This document shows, in pieces, positions 1-12,604 of a stretch of DNA of 64,000 nucleotides (positions within the stretch are counted from its first letter, which is position 1; each line of letters opens with the position of its first letter). The translations under genes were made by a program, and so were the position numbers. Under the pieces are notes generated by a model that had not been told where the DNA came from, did no database searches, and worked only from the letters and a program-made list of their open reading frames with translations. The DNA is taken from assembly GCF_008831285.2 (NCBI RefSeq), contig NC_045146.1:16631289-16695288 (forward strand), read 5' to 3'. Source of the DNA: Nymphaea colorata (lineage: Eukaryota; Streptophyta; Magnoliopsida; Nymphaeales; Nymphaeaceae).

Positions 1-290
1 CTGGCGACAATTGTAGGGTAGGGAGAGAGAGAGAAAAAGAGATGCCCACTAGTTCTTATCTGATGGTGGACATTTTTGGGTCTACCAATCTATGATTTGG
101 TCGCGTTTAATCACCTCTGGAATTTCATTTGTTGAGGATATAAATAATCTCCAGGAAAACCTTTTTTTCACGACAGTAAGATGCTCGAATGCGTAAAAAT
201 ATTATATTTTATATAGCGTTTTCAAGATATCAGCAGTTTTGGCTACACCATGCTCAACTGACAAGAAGATTTTGGAAAACAAAATTTCAG

Positions 291-487
291 GGAGGAGATC
301 GATTTCAGGGAGCTTCATAGGGAGCATGGAAGAGACAGAGGAGCTGCTGAAGTTCTGCGCGGACAGAGGGGTGAGCTCCACCATCGAGATCGTTAAGATG
401 GACTACGTGAACAAGGCGATGGAGAGGTTGGAGAAGAACGACGTTCGATACAGGTTCGTGATAGATGTTGCTGCTAGCAACCTCTAA
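291..487 (+). CDS. Cinnamyl alcohol dehydrogenase family, last exon (gene partial, 5' part outside window)
   Basis: This is the C-terminal exon of a zinc-dependent medium-chain alcohol dehydrogenase of the CAD family, which reduces cinnamaldehydes or related aldehydes with NADPH in the cytosol. A TTTCAG acceptor ends at 290. The exon then reads [19 protein letters not shown], and ends with the family's terminal block ([17 protein letters not shown], then VIDVAASNL) before TAA at 485-487. The conserved SFIGS and [11 protein letters not shown] blocks place it closest to the CAD1-type clade rather than the core lignin CADs, but only about 65 residues are visible. The catalytic zinc ligands and the NADP fold lie in upstream exons outside the window. 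Bases 1-290 are its last intron. An AATAAA at 605-610 is a plausible poly(A) signal about 120 bases after the stop. No damage is seen. Confidence 0.9.
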
Positions 488-2533
488 GTGAATCTCACTT
501 TGGCATCTCCTCTGGCTTTTGTTTCTTCATATGCACCGAGTACATGAGAAGAAAGTGGTTTGTACAAGGTGCCAAAGCCCACCTTGTACGAATTTCAATT
601 GTGAAATAAATGTGTGCTTTTTACGCTTAGTTTCATGGGGAAAAAAAATTATATTCCTTTTTTTTTTGGGGTGTAAACTGTTCGATTTCGTGTTAGATCC
701 AGACTTTACAGAATTCAACTTATTTTGGATTTGACTATCTTTGTTTCTGTTGAGCGGTGCACAACTTGCTGAGCTCAATGGATTATGACTCACTTGAGGT
801 CGTTTATTGAAACCAGTCTGGCCGATTTCAGACATGATCTTGAAAAGCTTATTCCTGCAAACACGCCCAGGCTGAACAGGGGTCAAGTCTGATCTAATTT
901 AATAAGCTCAAACTGGGGTCCGTTGGCCCAATTTCTTTGTTAAGCCAACTGAAGACTCCTGTGTTATCTCTGATTATGTAAATATGGCGCTGAGTTGCGC
1001 GCATGAAATTCTGATTCAGCTAGTGTGAAGGAAACTCTTCATCCCGAGGCCACGTTTTTCGAGTTTGGCCTCAAAAAGAGATCTCCTGTTTTCCTCGGCT
1101 GCTAAATAAACACCTACTCCCAACAGTAGCCCTTCAAAATTTGTTTGGAATGAAATAATCAAAATGGCACCCAATCAGTCACTTTTTAACTTGAAACTCC
1201 AACGGGAAGACTGCTCGCTTCGCATCTTAACATGGGGTCACCTGTTGCATAATTGTAAAGGGAAGTGCTATGGGGTCACCTGTGCATTGCACCCTTCCCT
1301 TTATTAAGGAATATTATTAGCATGCCAGAAAAAGGAGGGCAGGCGAAAAAGCAGTGGGAGATATCAGCGCATTTGGCTGTATATATTTCTCATCACTTTC
1401 ACGTGCATTTTCATGCACCAGAAGTAGTACTCCAGCGATGCAATGCGGCCACCATTGGCTCCACAAGACAATGTCTCCAAAACCAACACTTTCGGCATTC
1501 AATAGACTTGAACAATTTGATTATGCTAGGTGTGAACAGTAGAGAGGTTAGACTACTGGACACACTCGAGTGCTGCAGGACCCGCTCGATGGACAGTGCT
1601 TTTATGAAGGTGCTGCGTTCGAGTGCTACATCTTGTCTCGTCTGAGCACGCAGACTGTGTTGTGCATTAGGTGAAAAAGGAAGAAGTCAGCTGGCGACGA
1701 CTGGGACCATCCGCAGACCCACACTCCAGACCATTCACGAGCCTCATGTCTTACTGTTGCTAACATCTTCAAGGCAAACACATTGGACTCGTTCACCAAC
1801 AGCTAGAACAGCCCAAAATAACTCGTGATCCAGGCCAACCGGAAAAGATGCTTTTGTCCTCAACCACACCTAATATACCAAATGTTATGTTAGCTAGCAT
1901 GCTCCATTAAAGTGACTAAAGAATGTAATCTTAAGCCGAGAAACCTTACGGGTTGATTTAATGTTATATACCTTTTTATGTAGACAGGAATGCGTCAGTT
2001 GGGAAAACCTTTGACGTCTTACTGTTGAGACGTCATAAATTCTCTTGGTTTTTTGCGTTCTCAAGCTTTCCAACGTGGTAGCCACATTTATAACTACATT
2101 GGGAGAACATATATATATATATATATATATATATAGGGAGAGAGAGAGAGAGAGAGATCAGCATCACACAAAGCAGACGTTTCAGATTTATAACCAAATA
2201 TCTACGTCCCCTGAGAAGAAAGACGATACAGAGCCGTTCTACTAATACAAACAGCATCAACTCCGGAGAAAATTGTTGAGACAATTACAACTCACAAGCA
2301 GCTAACCTCAGCATAAAAGATTTTGGTAACAGGTCATATGGTGGGGGAAATCGCACCATTGCTTTGCTCAGAGCATCAGGCCCCAACCCAGCCATGAGAT
2401 GGCATTGGGAAACATTAGCAAGTCGGGCTTGTCTGCAGTTGCCAAAAGCATATAGACATCCATCGAACCCCCAAACTTGAACAGTCAGTTATCTAAATCC
2501 TATCCTGATCAGCAGTATCTAACAACTTGGAGT
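488..2533. other. Intergenic spacer between two convergent genes
   Basis: This holds the 3' flank of the CAD gene on the plus strand and the 3' flank of HOS15 on the minus strand. A (TA)n/(GA)n microsatellite lies at 2108-2157. The open frames here (for example 1265-1645) lack recognisable domains, and I see no RNA gene. Confidence 0.6.
2108..2157. repeat. Compound (TA)n-(GA)n microsatellite
   Basis: About 27 bases of alternating TA are followed at once by about ten GA units. This is a simple-sequence repeat likely to vary in length. Confidence 0.9.
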
Positions 2534-4247
2534 TCACATTTTGAAATCCAAGACACAGACTGTATTGTTGGAAAAGCATGCAGCAACCTTATCACCTTCC
2601 TTGTTCCAGCACACCTCAAAGATGCCTCCATTCCCTTGGTACGTCTTCACAACCCTGCCATCTTTTACTGACCATATATGTAAACATTTATCCAATGATC
2701 CACTGGCTAGATACTCCCCATTTGGACTAAATGCAACCGAGTATACAGGATCTCTGTCATTTGCAAGTGAATACCAAGTTAACTATCACAACAATCACAG
2801 AGCTGCACATATCATCACACTCGAAAAACCAAAAGGAAGAAGGCTTTGAGAGGAGTACTTATGGGCATTCAAGCTGTACAATAGGCTACCTCTCTCCACA
2901 TCCCACAGCTTGATGGTCGAGTCAAAGGAAGCACTGAAGCAACAGAAACATCAAGCATTTATTAGCATAATTTTGCCTTTAACAGCCTTCTCAAATGACA
3001 TAAGGTGGCACCAATATACAGCTTGTCAAGGTCCGGTAGATCGTTAAAACAAATTAGAACCATCTCAACGGGAAAGCTCTTAAAACAAATTAAAACCAAA
3101 AAGTACTGAACATTCCAACCATATATGAGATGCACTAAATAGTGACAGCAACCAGCCCTATACTTCTAAAACACCACGTGCATACAAGAATCAGCTCACA
3201 TTTTTTTTTCAGTGTTGCATCAGGTTGTTTTATGGTTGAGAGCGTATAGATGACATTACTCTTTCTATCCCAGAAAATAAACGAGAAGAGCAAGAATAAT
3301 TATTCTTTGGCAAGCTTCACTGAATGACAGCATTGTAAAACAAATGAAACAGCTTAATAAACAAGAAAATTCTGGATAAACGAAAGCAATTCTTTGGCAC
3401 AAAAAACATATCAGCACAAAAACAGATTATTCTAATACTACTTCGGCATGATAACAGAGATCATTCTGATACCTACTTCAGCCCTATAAACACATCATGC
3501 ATCTTGCCCTAGAAACACATGCATGACAGAGAGGGTGCAGTGCAGGCACCTGATGTCAGAAAAAAGAATCCAGCACGTGGAAGATCCAACACTCAAAGAA
3601 AATAAAGAAAACTGAATCAAACATCAAGGGCTTGCAAAATGGAAAAGGCTTTCAACCTTGCTAAGAGTAACTGTTGATTTGGATTGTTGGTACCAGGCCC
3701 AGTAGGGCTCCATCTTATTGTATATATCTCCTGCACGTGACATAAGATGGTCATGTGCCATATTTTTTTTTCTAAGAAAATAAAAGCCTGCAGTATCAGT
3801 CCTGCAATCAACAAACTCAGAAATAAGAAAAGTAGCACTAAAGTTGAAAAAACCTGTGTGTGCTCCTTCAAATCATGTAAACATTTGTCCTGTTTCATAC
3901 TCCAAATCTGTACATGATGACAAAGTTAGCAAATTCAAACTTCACAAAGAATTATTGAAGAAAAACCAAACACAGAATCAAGCAAAAGCAAGACAAAGCC
4001 ACACCTATTCACATGGATGTGGGTGCAGAAACAATTTGGACAACAATTTTCGAGAAATGTGGGTACAGGAACACAACAGAGTATACCAGTGGCAGAGCCA
4101 GAAATTTTAGCTAAGGGGCACTACTTTAAAAATTTTCATTCATCAAGAGGTACAATATATATAAAAATAAGCAAATAATTATAAGGTATCCATATAAAAA
4201 TAAAAATAAAAATTTGGGGCTCATGTGGGCAACTGCTGGCACCAGTC

Positions 4248-4285
<38 letters not shown>

Positions 4286-7200
4286 ACAAAAATTCAAGCA
4301 GAATAAATTCATAGTCAATAATTTGCAATGGTCCAAAAAACAAGCAAATTAGTTTTATAAGTTCATATAAAATCCATTGTAATTAAAGATAGAAAACATG
4401 AAAGTCTAAAAAGATAAGGTCTCAGGTCTCGATCTGACCAAGACCCTGAGGTACCTAGCATGCTATAAGTACCTGTGTTCTAAATTGCCATAACGAAGTA
4501 TCCATGTGACTTAGAAGGCAACATGTCCCATTATCAGAATGTGCAAGTATTCGAGGACTATGATGTAAATTTGAGAGAAATACTAAAAAAAAAACTTAGA
4601 AAGCAGATAGCACCAATTAGAAGATTCAGCTAAAAATTCATCACCTTTGCTGTCACATCATCAGAGCATGAAGCCAATAGCGACCCAGTTGGATCCCATT
4701 TGATGGCATTGACTTCGCCCTGAAAGTAATACCAATTTCAAGATAGATTGAAAATAAAATGTGCGACTTTGAAATTGTAGCTACAACACGTGTGAACAGG
4801 ATTTTGTAATTCAACACGTGTAACTCCAATAAAACATGAAGAGAAACTCAAAAGGATTTGTAGTTCATTTGACAGCTTTCTTGGTTCTGGGGGTTCCAAC
4901 TTTGTACTCATTCACTTGTTCCTATACTGGAATATATGAGGGAAACTTTTTCTTTTAAGTGGTATTTGATGGCCTGAAAACAAAAGTTAATCATACACAA
5001 CTGTGGGGGTCGAAAAATGGAAAACCGGTAACAAATACATCTTAGAAGGGCAAAATATTTCAGTTATGGTGGAAGTTCTCTTAAGAAGTACACCAAGAAC
5101 AAGAGTCTCCAGCAAAACGCCCTTAAGTGCAGCTTCCCCAGTTCTATTTTTGTTCTTAGGGATTTCAAGACATTGCATCCATGTTGATTCTAAAACATAG
5201 CTGACAACAAGTGTTTTGATGCCATAGAAGAATAACACTCATAAAGTCAAAAGTTTTAGAGAAAAAGCTAATGAACAAACCTGGTGACCTGCGAAAGCTT
5301 TAACTGGACGAGTATCGCCGATCTTGCATACATATATCATGTTATCAGTTGAACAGGTGGCAAAGGAGACATTGTTACGCCAATCAACATCAAGTGTTGG
5401 TGCTACAGAAACACATGGCAAAACAGTATTCATTATAATGGAGCTTAAATAGCCTTATTTCATGTCAATGAAAAAAAGACAAAAAAAATTCACCTGAATG
5501 GAATTCAAACTGTTGCTTCCATTCTCCAGTTTTTACATCCCACACAATGGCAGTTTTATCAACACTCCCACTGAGAAGCAGATCCCCTTTCTTATTCCAT
5601 TTCAGAGAAAAGATGGGTCCTTTATGTTTGTTTAAGGTACTCCTCAATTCTCCTGATCAATGTAAGTATTTTCATATAAGGTAAACAGTGGGAATATAAA
5701 TGATATATCCCTGAAATAACTTACTGAATGCAATAAAAGAATCAGATCATATTATTTTTGTGAATACAAGATACCAGACAAATAAAAAGACCATAAAACA
5801 TGCTACAGTCTCATGTCCTAAAATATAAACAAAACTAGACACTGATAGTGAGAAGTTTAGTCAACCAGACTAACTGTATTACTGTTATTTTGATCCCAAA
5901 AACAAGTTAGAAAGAAGTAAAAGCTGGCTGACTTTACTCAAACTAGCTTAAGAAAAAGAAAAAGAACCATAGTGGGCCAAAATTGAAATCATGCAGATAT
6001 ATTCAGATAAACAGTCCGAACTCAGAAACACCTAAACATGCACAACCATCAAAGCTAAGCCCTTAATTATAGAGATTAAAGATAAATGCATAAACAGCAC
6101 GAATCTAGCTATTCATGCAAATCGAAAATAGGTACGGTGTATAGACAGACCAGAAAGACAAACATGAATTATAAATTAAATTCACTGTTATGGAAGAACC
6201 AAGCTGCCTATAGTTCATTAGGATACAAAAAGATAATGGAACATACTCAAATTTTATCTTGTCAAGATTATGCAAGATCAATCTAACTAAATGTTTGACT
6301 TCAAGGCTTCAAGCTTTAGGAATTTGTTAAGATCTAGCAGAGAGCACAATAGTCAGGAAAGATATTATACCTTCTCTGCTCCAAATTCTAGCTTGGCCAT
6401 CATAGGAACCAGTTGCAAGTAATGTTCCCTCACCCTGCATAAATTTTTTGACATATAAGTGTATCATACAAAATGCTTAAGGTCAGAATACATGAAAAGA
6501 ACGAACAAAATGCCTGACAAATTCAATGACCAGGCGAACTCCACAGTTCACTACTTAATCTGCAAACTATGTTTTGTGGAGTTAAGATTCCACTGATGCA
6601 AGGATACAAACAGAAATACCACCATCAAAAAGTACAGACACTTTGGATGTATTGCTCATGCAACACTCACATTCCAATCAAGTGTAGTAACATCCTTGCT
6701 CTTTTCATTGGTTCTACCCTTGAAATGCTTCAAAACCAGTGCCTTTGGAGGGCCACCATGCATACCACAAGGGCCATCAGCAATCATCCAAATTCGAGCT
6801 GTTGAATCTCCAGACCTGAATTTGCAATTAAATAGTAGATCAGCCTACCAGACAAGCAGAAGCATTTACAGCCAGTATTCTATGTGCTTCACTTGCACTG
6901 TGCTGGAACTCAAACAAATGGATCTGCATCAGTGTCCTAACTATGATTTTAAATTCTTCATTGTTCAGACTTAACAAAATGTAGATAAAGTATTTCTGTG
7001 ATCCAAAACCAACTCCACGCAGAGGTGATACATTAAATGGGTTCTTATTAAGGACATGAAACCAGAAAAAGAGAAGCTCCGGAACAGCAAATATATGAAA
7101 TAATAAAAGAATTGAAACTCTATGAAGCGTTTTAACGCAACGACAACAAGAAAACATGACTATTGCATAAAACAGCCAATAAGGAAACAGCAAAAAGAAA

Positions 7201-10200
7201 CACCAAGGCTTTTATGTAAAAGTTGCTCACCCAGAAGCTAGGAGCGAACCAGTTGGACTCCAAGCACAAGCAAAAACCTAAGAACAAACAAAGTTTTCAG
7301 GCTAAATAAAGTGAAATAATTGCCCCAAGTCCATTACTAAAAGAAAATCAATTAGTTGAAACAAGTCCAAGGCTCCAAAGATACTCCAGTGTTCGAACCT
7401 CTGAAGTATGTCCCTCCAAAATTAGTACATTAGAGCTAGGAATCTCATTGCCCAAAGCAGGTGAACTTGAACATATATCCATTGGTTCCGGCCCTACCAA
7501 AAAAAAATGCAGAGAATAATTTGAATATAAATAGAAGAAGGACATGCAAGCTGCTTGCCAAATAAAAAATCAACAGAAAAACAAATTTGTCAGCAGATAA
7601 CTAGCCACTTCATTTAACTTCAGGTCCACTTCATTTAACTTCAGGTCACATAACCATGACCCAGACAAGAAGAGATCTTTGATTGGGCACCTATGCATAT
7701 CAGTTACAAGCTCCATGACTTCCCAATAAGACCAAGTGACACTGGACTGCCGAAAGTTCGACCTGTAATTTTTTAAATTTTGGGTTGCACAACATAATAA
7801 GGCGAGGCTTCTAACAGCCTGTTTGTCATTGCTACCATGCCCATTTTTCTCATTGGTCAGTTTAAGCTAGCTGATGTGTTCCACAAGTGATGAATTTCAA
7901 ACTCCAAACCAGACTATCCCTGCTCATAGATATCAATGGGCATCTACTCCAAAACACCTGATCGATACAAGTTATATAACGCAAAAATCTTTGTATATTT
8001 TTTTTTATTTTATGTTTTCTTGTTTTGAGAGAGAAAGTAACACATGATAACAAAATGCACACATGAAGCTGTTACAATAAACTAACGGCCATGAAATTAT
8101 GTAACATAAAGAAAAGGTAGTTTTCTGTGAACCGGTTGGATCCTAGAGGAACATGAGATGAAAAAAGTAGTCTATATCCACAAACCATAGCAAATGATAT
8201 TTATAAGTTTTCTTGCCACCACAAAATTTGCATTGTTACATGAAGCTAATCTGTATTGTTCAGTTAAATGAACTCTACGAGAGATTATATCCTAAAAAAC
8301 TTTTGTTTTCCAGGTCAATAGGTTCCAATTACTGCCCATAGACCAACAAGGGTGGCATACAAACCCACTAAATTTTTTCCGTCTTTCCAAAAGAAAAACT
8401 TCTACATACACTTTGAAAACTGGCATTGCATGCTTAAGAAACACATACAAGATTTCCCTTCGTTACCAAAACTCAGAAAAGGAAGAGAAAAATCAGCCCA
8501 ATACACACCATGAGAAAAGAGAATCCTAAATGACCACTCAGGAACTTCCAATTGATTAAAAAAACAAGATAGTAAGAACTTAATTGAACTACCGAATGAA
8601 AATCACTTTCATCAACCTGCAAAAAAGAATGAGACAAGCTACCATAATTAGCACATCACTCACCTCCAGAGCCATCATTATCTTCTTGATTCAGTTTAGG
8701 TTTATCATCAGGTTCTCTATTCAATTGACGACCATTATACTCATCTTGCTGCTTTTCCTTTTCTTTCTCCTTTTCCTTTTCCTTTTCCTTTTCCTTCTCC
8801 TTCTCCTTCTCCTTCTCCCGCTCCTTCTCCCTTTCCTTTTCCTTGTCCTTTTCTCTCTCCTTTTCTTTTTCTCTTTCTCTTTCCCGTTCTCGTTCTCTTT
8901 CCTTCTCTAACCTCTCTCTTTCCCTCTCCTTTTCTTTTTCCCTTTCTTGCCTCTCTCTCTCCCTTTCCCTTTCCCTCCCACGTTCACGCTCTCGTTCATG
9001 CTCCCGTTCACGTTCTTTCTCTCTTTCTTTCTCTTTGTCTTTTTCTTTTTGAAGATTTTCTTTCTTCTCTTTTATGATTTTACGCAATTCACAGACATCC
9101 TTTGTAATAAGATCCAACGGTTGTAAAAAAGAGAAATCATCATCAACATCTGCATCATTCTGGCCAACTTGAAACAAGAATAGATCAGCACAAGCGAAAG
9201 TTACTAAGATTAGCAGTGTTAGTGTAGCATCAGGTTTGACAAATAAAAATTGAAAGCACCACCATGCGACAAGTATAAACAGAAAAATCAGAACCAGGAA
9301 TGTTATATTAATGAAACTCACATTAGTGAGGTTCGCTTCCAACTCTAAATACTGTAGCCCTTTCTGCACAAATGTCACAAGAGCACCTGGAGGAACTAAA
9401 TTGCCATCAATAGAACTTTTATTTATCCCTGCTTCATATCCTAGAACAAATGCCGAATGTGTAAATCCTGCACGAAAGCAAGATAAATAAGCTGTCGACA
9501 AGAAGTAAAAGATCCTAGCACTTTCCACTGACTAAGACATGCAAGCACCACGTCACACTCTTTAAGTACTTTCTACATACGGATATCGATCGGCAAGCAT
9601 AGGCAAGAATTGAAAGAGGTGGCAAACAGATAATAAATGGTAAACAGATTCCGGTTTGACTTAGAGACTCCATTCGTCGAAAATATAGTGTCCCTCACAC
9701 TTGACATGCTACTATACTTCAGCTCCCATTGAATTACTAACAAACCAGAAGATAAATATTCAGAACATTCACTAATAGGAGCAAGGAAAACAGCATAACA
9801 GTGCCAAAGCAAAGAACCTTAGAGCTACATCAACATGATGGTCTTGCCCTCAGCTCCCATAGACAAATTATAACAAACTAACCCTCAAACACACGCGCGC
9901 ACACAACTGAGTGATTTGGGCATGAATTTATTCCCCAACTAGGTCAGGGATGAGAAAATAGACCAATTTCAGTTCAGTTGAACGCCGAAAAATGCAATCT
10001 TAATACCAATACATTCCACCCCGAAATATTCCGGAGAATAAGAAACATTTTGCGACAGGCCAATCAATCCCATAAAATTAGTGACCGCTCAGATTACGTT
10101 CCCAATGTTGTGATGTTAATTAGAATATCCCGGAAAAGTAAAAACCCACAAAAGTACGAAACTAAAAACCATGCAACTCCCGAAGAAATCGAAGAAACAA

Positions 10201-10353
10201 TAGGGTTCGCGTTGCCCTAAACCCCAAATACCTCACAAGAACTTCGGACAAAAAAAAAAAAGAAACGGAAGGTGTTGAACTCATGAGCGTACCAGATTCG
10301 TGAAGGTAACGGAAGACCATGTAATTCAATTCGATGGAAGTGATCGTCGCCAT
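2534..10353 (-). CDS. HOS15: HOS15 / TBL1-type WD40 co-repressor, 14 coding exons
   Basis: LisH plus WD40 nuclear protein orthologous to Arabidopsis HOS15. HOS15 recruits histone deacetylases and acts as a CUL4-DDB1 substrate receptor in cold and other responses. Exons in gene order: 10353-10293, 9467-9322, 9159-8664, 7493-7399, 7277-7231, 6815-6671, 6434-6371, 5652-5494, 5402-5281, 4719-4645, 3907-3854, 3730-3657, 2933-2859, 2753-2534. All introns are GT-AG. The sum is 1833 bases, or 610 residues, close to the Arabidopsis length. The LisH motif is at about residues 5-34 ([20 protein letters not shown]). Residues about 100-205 are almost pure Lys/Glu/Arg, encoded by a hexamer-like microsatellite in exon 3. 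WD repeats run from about 255 to the end, with [23 protein letters not shown] and [12 protein letters not shown] blocks. The start is the ATG at 10353, where [11 protein letters not shown] matches the family N terminus. Confidence 0.95.
4088..4245. mobile_element. Degenerate GGCAGAGCCAG-type short repeat in HOS15 intron 10
   Basis: It begins AGTGGCAGAGCCAG, continues with AT-rich sequence and contains GTGGGCAACTGC near the end. The same head motif occurs at about 53970, 55750 and 57570, and the GGCAACTGC-type motif also at 53343 and 54102. This marks a dispersed non-autonomous repeat family. Ends and target duplications are not clear here. Confidence 0.45.
4252..4283. repeat. (GT)n microsatellite
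   Basis: About 16 GT units inside HOS15 intron 10, directly after the degenerate repeat at 4088-4245. Confidence 0.9.
7605..7646. repeat. 21-base perfect tandem duplication in HOS15 intron 3
   Basis: The unit CCACTTCATTTAACTTCAGG plus T occurs twice with no spacer. It looks like a recent slip duplication and lies about 110 bases upstream of the exon 4 acceptor. Confidence 0.9.
8755..9060 (-). repeat. Coding low-complexity tract in HOS15 exon 3
   Basis: About 300 bases of purine-rich (minus strand) hexamer-like repeats encode runs of KE, RE and KEREKE. The tract stays in frame through the whole exon. It links the LisH domain to the WD40 propeller and is expected to be helical or coiled and highly charged. 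Confidence 0.85.
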
Positions 10354-11773
10354 CGACGGCGCCACCTCGAGACCACCTTGAGCTCTCGCAGAGGAGGCCA
10401 CGGCTCATGGCCAAGGAGCAACGAGAGGTCGGACGTCGGACAGTCTTAGGGTCTCACAGAGCATGGAAGGAAGAAGAAGAGGAAGAGGAAGAGGAAGAGA
10501 GGACTCGTCGGCTGAGATTCGCTCGGCCACCGCCGGACGTCACGGCGACTCTCCCTCTCTCTTTAATGAGCTGGAGCAGTCGTCGGGCGGGAACGCCAGG
10601 GTCAGTTTTACTTTGGCCGAAGGGGATGAGCTTCCCAGCGGTTCTCTCTCCCTCTCTCTCTCTCTCTCTTCTGGGTTCGTTATAAGGGCGTCTGACCCGA
10701 AACCCTTCAGTTCCGGCCACATTTTTAAAAAAGGAGAAAAGAAAAACAATGCAATTCCTAGCCTTTGTATAAGCATATACCTTTAAAACTTGTCATGACT
10801 CTCAAATTTCGATCACAGGAATGGACAGTCCTCAGCCTAGCTCGACAAGAAGTCAGGCTCAGATCGAACCGCGCTGGAATCCATGCTCATAGTTTAATTC
10901 TGGCTCGTCCTTCGTATATAAGAAAAGAAATAGTTATCAGACCTTCATATGCCAAACTTGATGGAAATAATTTAAGAAAATAGATAGCGATCATACCCTC
11001 GTATGCCAAACTTAATGAGAATCATTTAAGTCATGGATTCAATAATATTAGATTGTAGAGATTCATATCATGGCGTCGTTTATAAACAGTAGACATTTCC
11101 TAGCATAAAATAACATTTTTCCCATGTGTGAACAAATGCAAGCAGAAGCTTGGTTATGAGTTCTATTTTTTCAACTGCAAATGATGGCAGGTATTACCTC
11201 GAGTAGCTCTAAGTTTCAAAGTAGTCGTAGACTTCGGAAGCAAGGGGAAGGATGGGCTTCGGCCTCGTTGGAGTATCTGCATCTCCCAGTCGATTAGAGA
11301 CATCATTAACAAGCACAGTTTAAAGCCGCGCTTGGAAATAAGGACCAGGGTTTGCACATTTTCGGCAGTTGTTGTCAGCATCTAAAGAGGCTCAAAACCT
11401 CTCGAATTAGCTCCCAAAGGATCAATGACAAATAAGAAACAAAATTGGCATATGAGCCCTAATATCAATTGCATTTTGCTACTTGGTAGTAACCAACTCA
11501 CGATGCTAATGACACAGTGTGTGCCCTAAAGCCACGAATTCTCGGTGACAAATTGTAAAATGTTGGCCCTTTGTGATAAAATATCAGCGACCAAGGTTCA
11601 AACCATGCCTTTATATGTGCGTGTGTGTTCGTGTGAAAGGTCAAATACAGCATCCTCATTTCTGAACCAAGGAAAACGGCTCTCTCTCCCCCCCTTTCTC
11701 TCTCTATTTCTGTGTGTATGTGTATTGTTCTGCGGGGACAGGACTTGGTTGGCTCGACCCACGTTGAATGATG

Positions 11774-11811
<38 letters not shown>

Positions 11812-12604
11812 CCCTTAAAACCTAAATCTTCAAACTAACCTTATGGACCAGAAGCTCTTTTATATCATGAAAAATAGTCAATTCGCAGGTCATGAATGTA
11901 TTAAGCAATATATATATATATATATATATAGTGAGTGAGCGATGACTCCAGTTATCTAGAGTCACTCAATCATCTAACTAATGCCGTCCATCTAAAGAGC
12001 AAATAGATGATTAAGAAAAAAATAAGAAGAAAAAATGTGAACTAACATTAGATGACGAAAATGCCTACATCTTTTTCTTTTATATCAGTCCATTATATTG
12101 GATCCAACAGTACATATTAAATAGGTGAGTGATTCTAAAAAGCTAGAATCACCATTCAATTTTTATATATATATATTAAGCAAGACCTAGAGTTCATTCC
12201 ATTGTTTTGAAGTTGAGGGTGTAAACCATGGTATCAGGGTGACAGCAGATTAACGACCATCACACACACACACATTTATTTGTTTATTTTATTTATATTT
12301 ATAGAAAGAGAGAGGCTACTAAAACATCAAAGCCAGAAAATATGAGAATCATTGAAAACCATTGAACGTTGTCAGCTATATCTCTCTTGCCAACTAAATT
12401 GTTTTTACTGCCGAAAAAAATGGCAGCCATTGATTTTCCAGACCAAGAAAAATCCATGACCTGCCTAGTCTAAGGCCTGAAACATGGTTCACCCATTAAG
12501 GCTTTACAAGACAAAGGTGGACATTTATTTATCTCCAAAATTAAGCTTTACAAATGGAGGTATATATATTATGTTGACGTTCATCTTCATCGTCGTCTGT
12601 CACA
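10354..12604. other. Spacer between HOS15 5' end and the 12.6-14.2 kb gene
   Basis: The first 350 bases form the HOS15 leader/promoter side, with GAAGAG-type repeats at about 10467-10500 and a CT microsatellite at about 10641-10670. Further on are (TA)n tracts at 11774-11810 and 11908-11930 and a MITE at 11909-12173. I see no convincing gene. The open frames at 10407-10786 only cross the purine/pyrimidine-rich leader. Confidence 0.6.
11909..12173. mobile_element. (TA)n-ended MITE with 9-10 base target duplication
   Basis: A block of about 265 bases is flanked by TATTAAGCAA at 11899-11908 and again at 12174-12183. Both ends carry TA dinucleotide tracts. Just inside each end is a small hairpin: TGACTC...GAGTCA on the left and GTGATTCTA...TAGAATCAC on the right. 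Each is next to a GTGAGTGA-like motif. A 9-10 base duplication fits a Mutator-type origin. TA-tract termini resemble the 'Micron' class of MITEs. There is no coding capacity. Confidence 0.65.

Noticed and set aside
8584-9052. Leu/Phe- and Ser-rich plus-strand frames
   Set aside because: Mirror images of the Lys/Glu/Arg repeat of HOS15 exon 3.
10407-10786. Overlapping frames on both strands upstream of HOS15
   Set aside because: They cross GAAGAG and CT repeats in the leader/promoter. The products are low-complexity.
12226-12245. TGGTATCAGGGTGAC, resembling a retrotransposon primer-binding site
   Set aside because: No LTR boundary (CA end) or repeated flank could be seen beside it.
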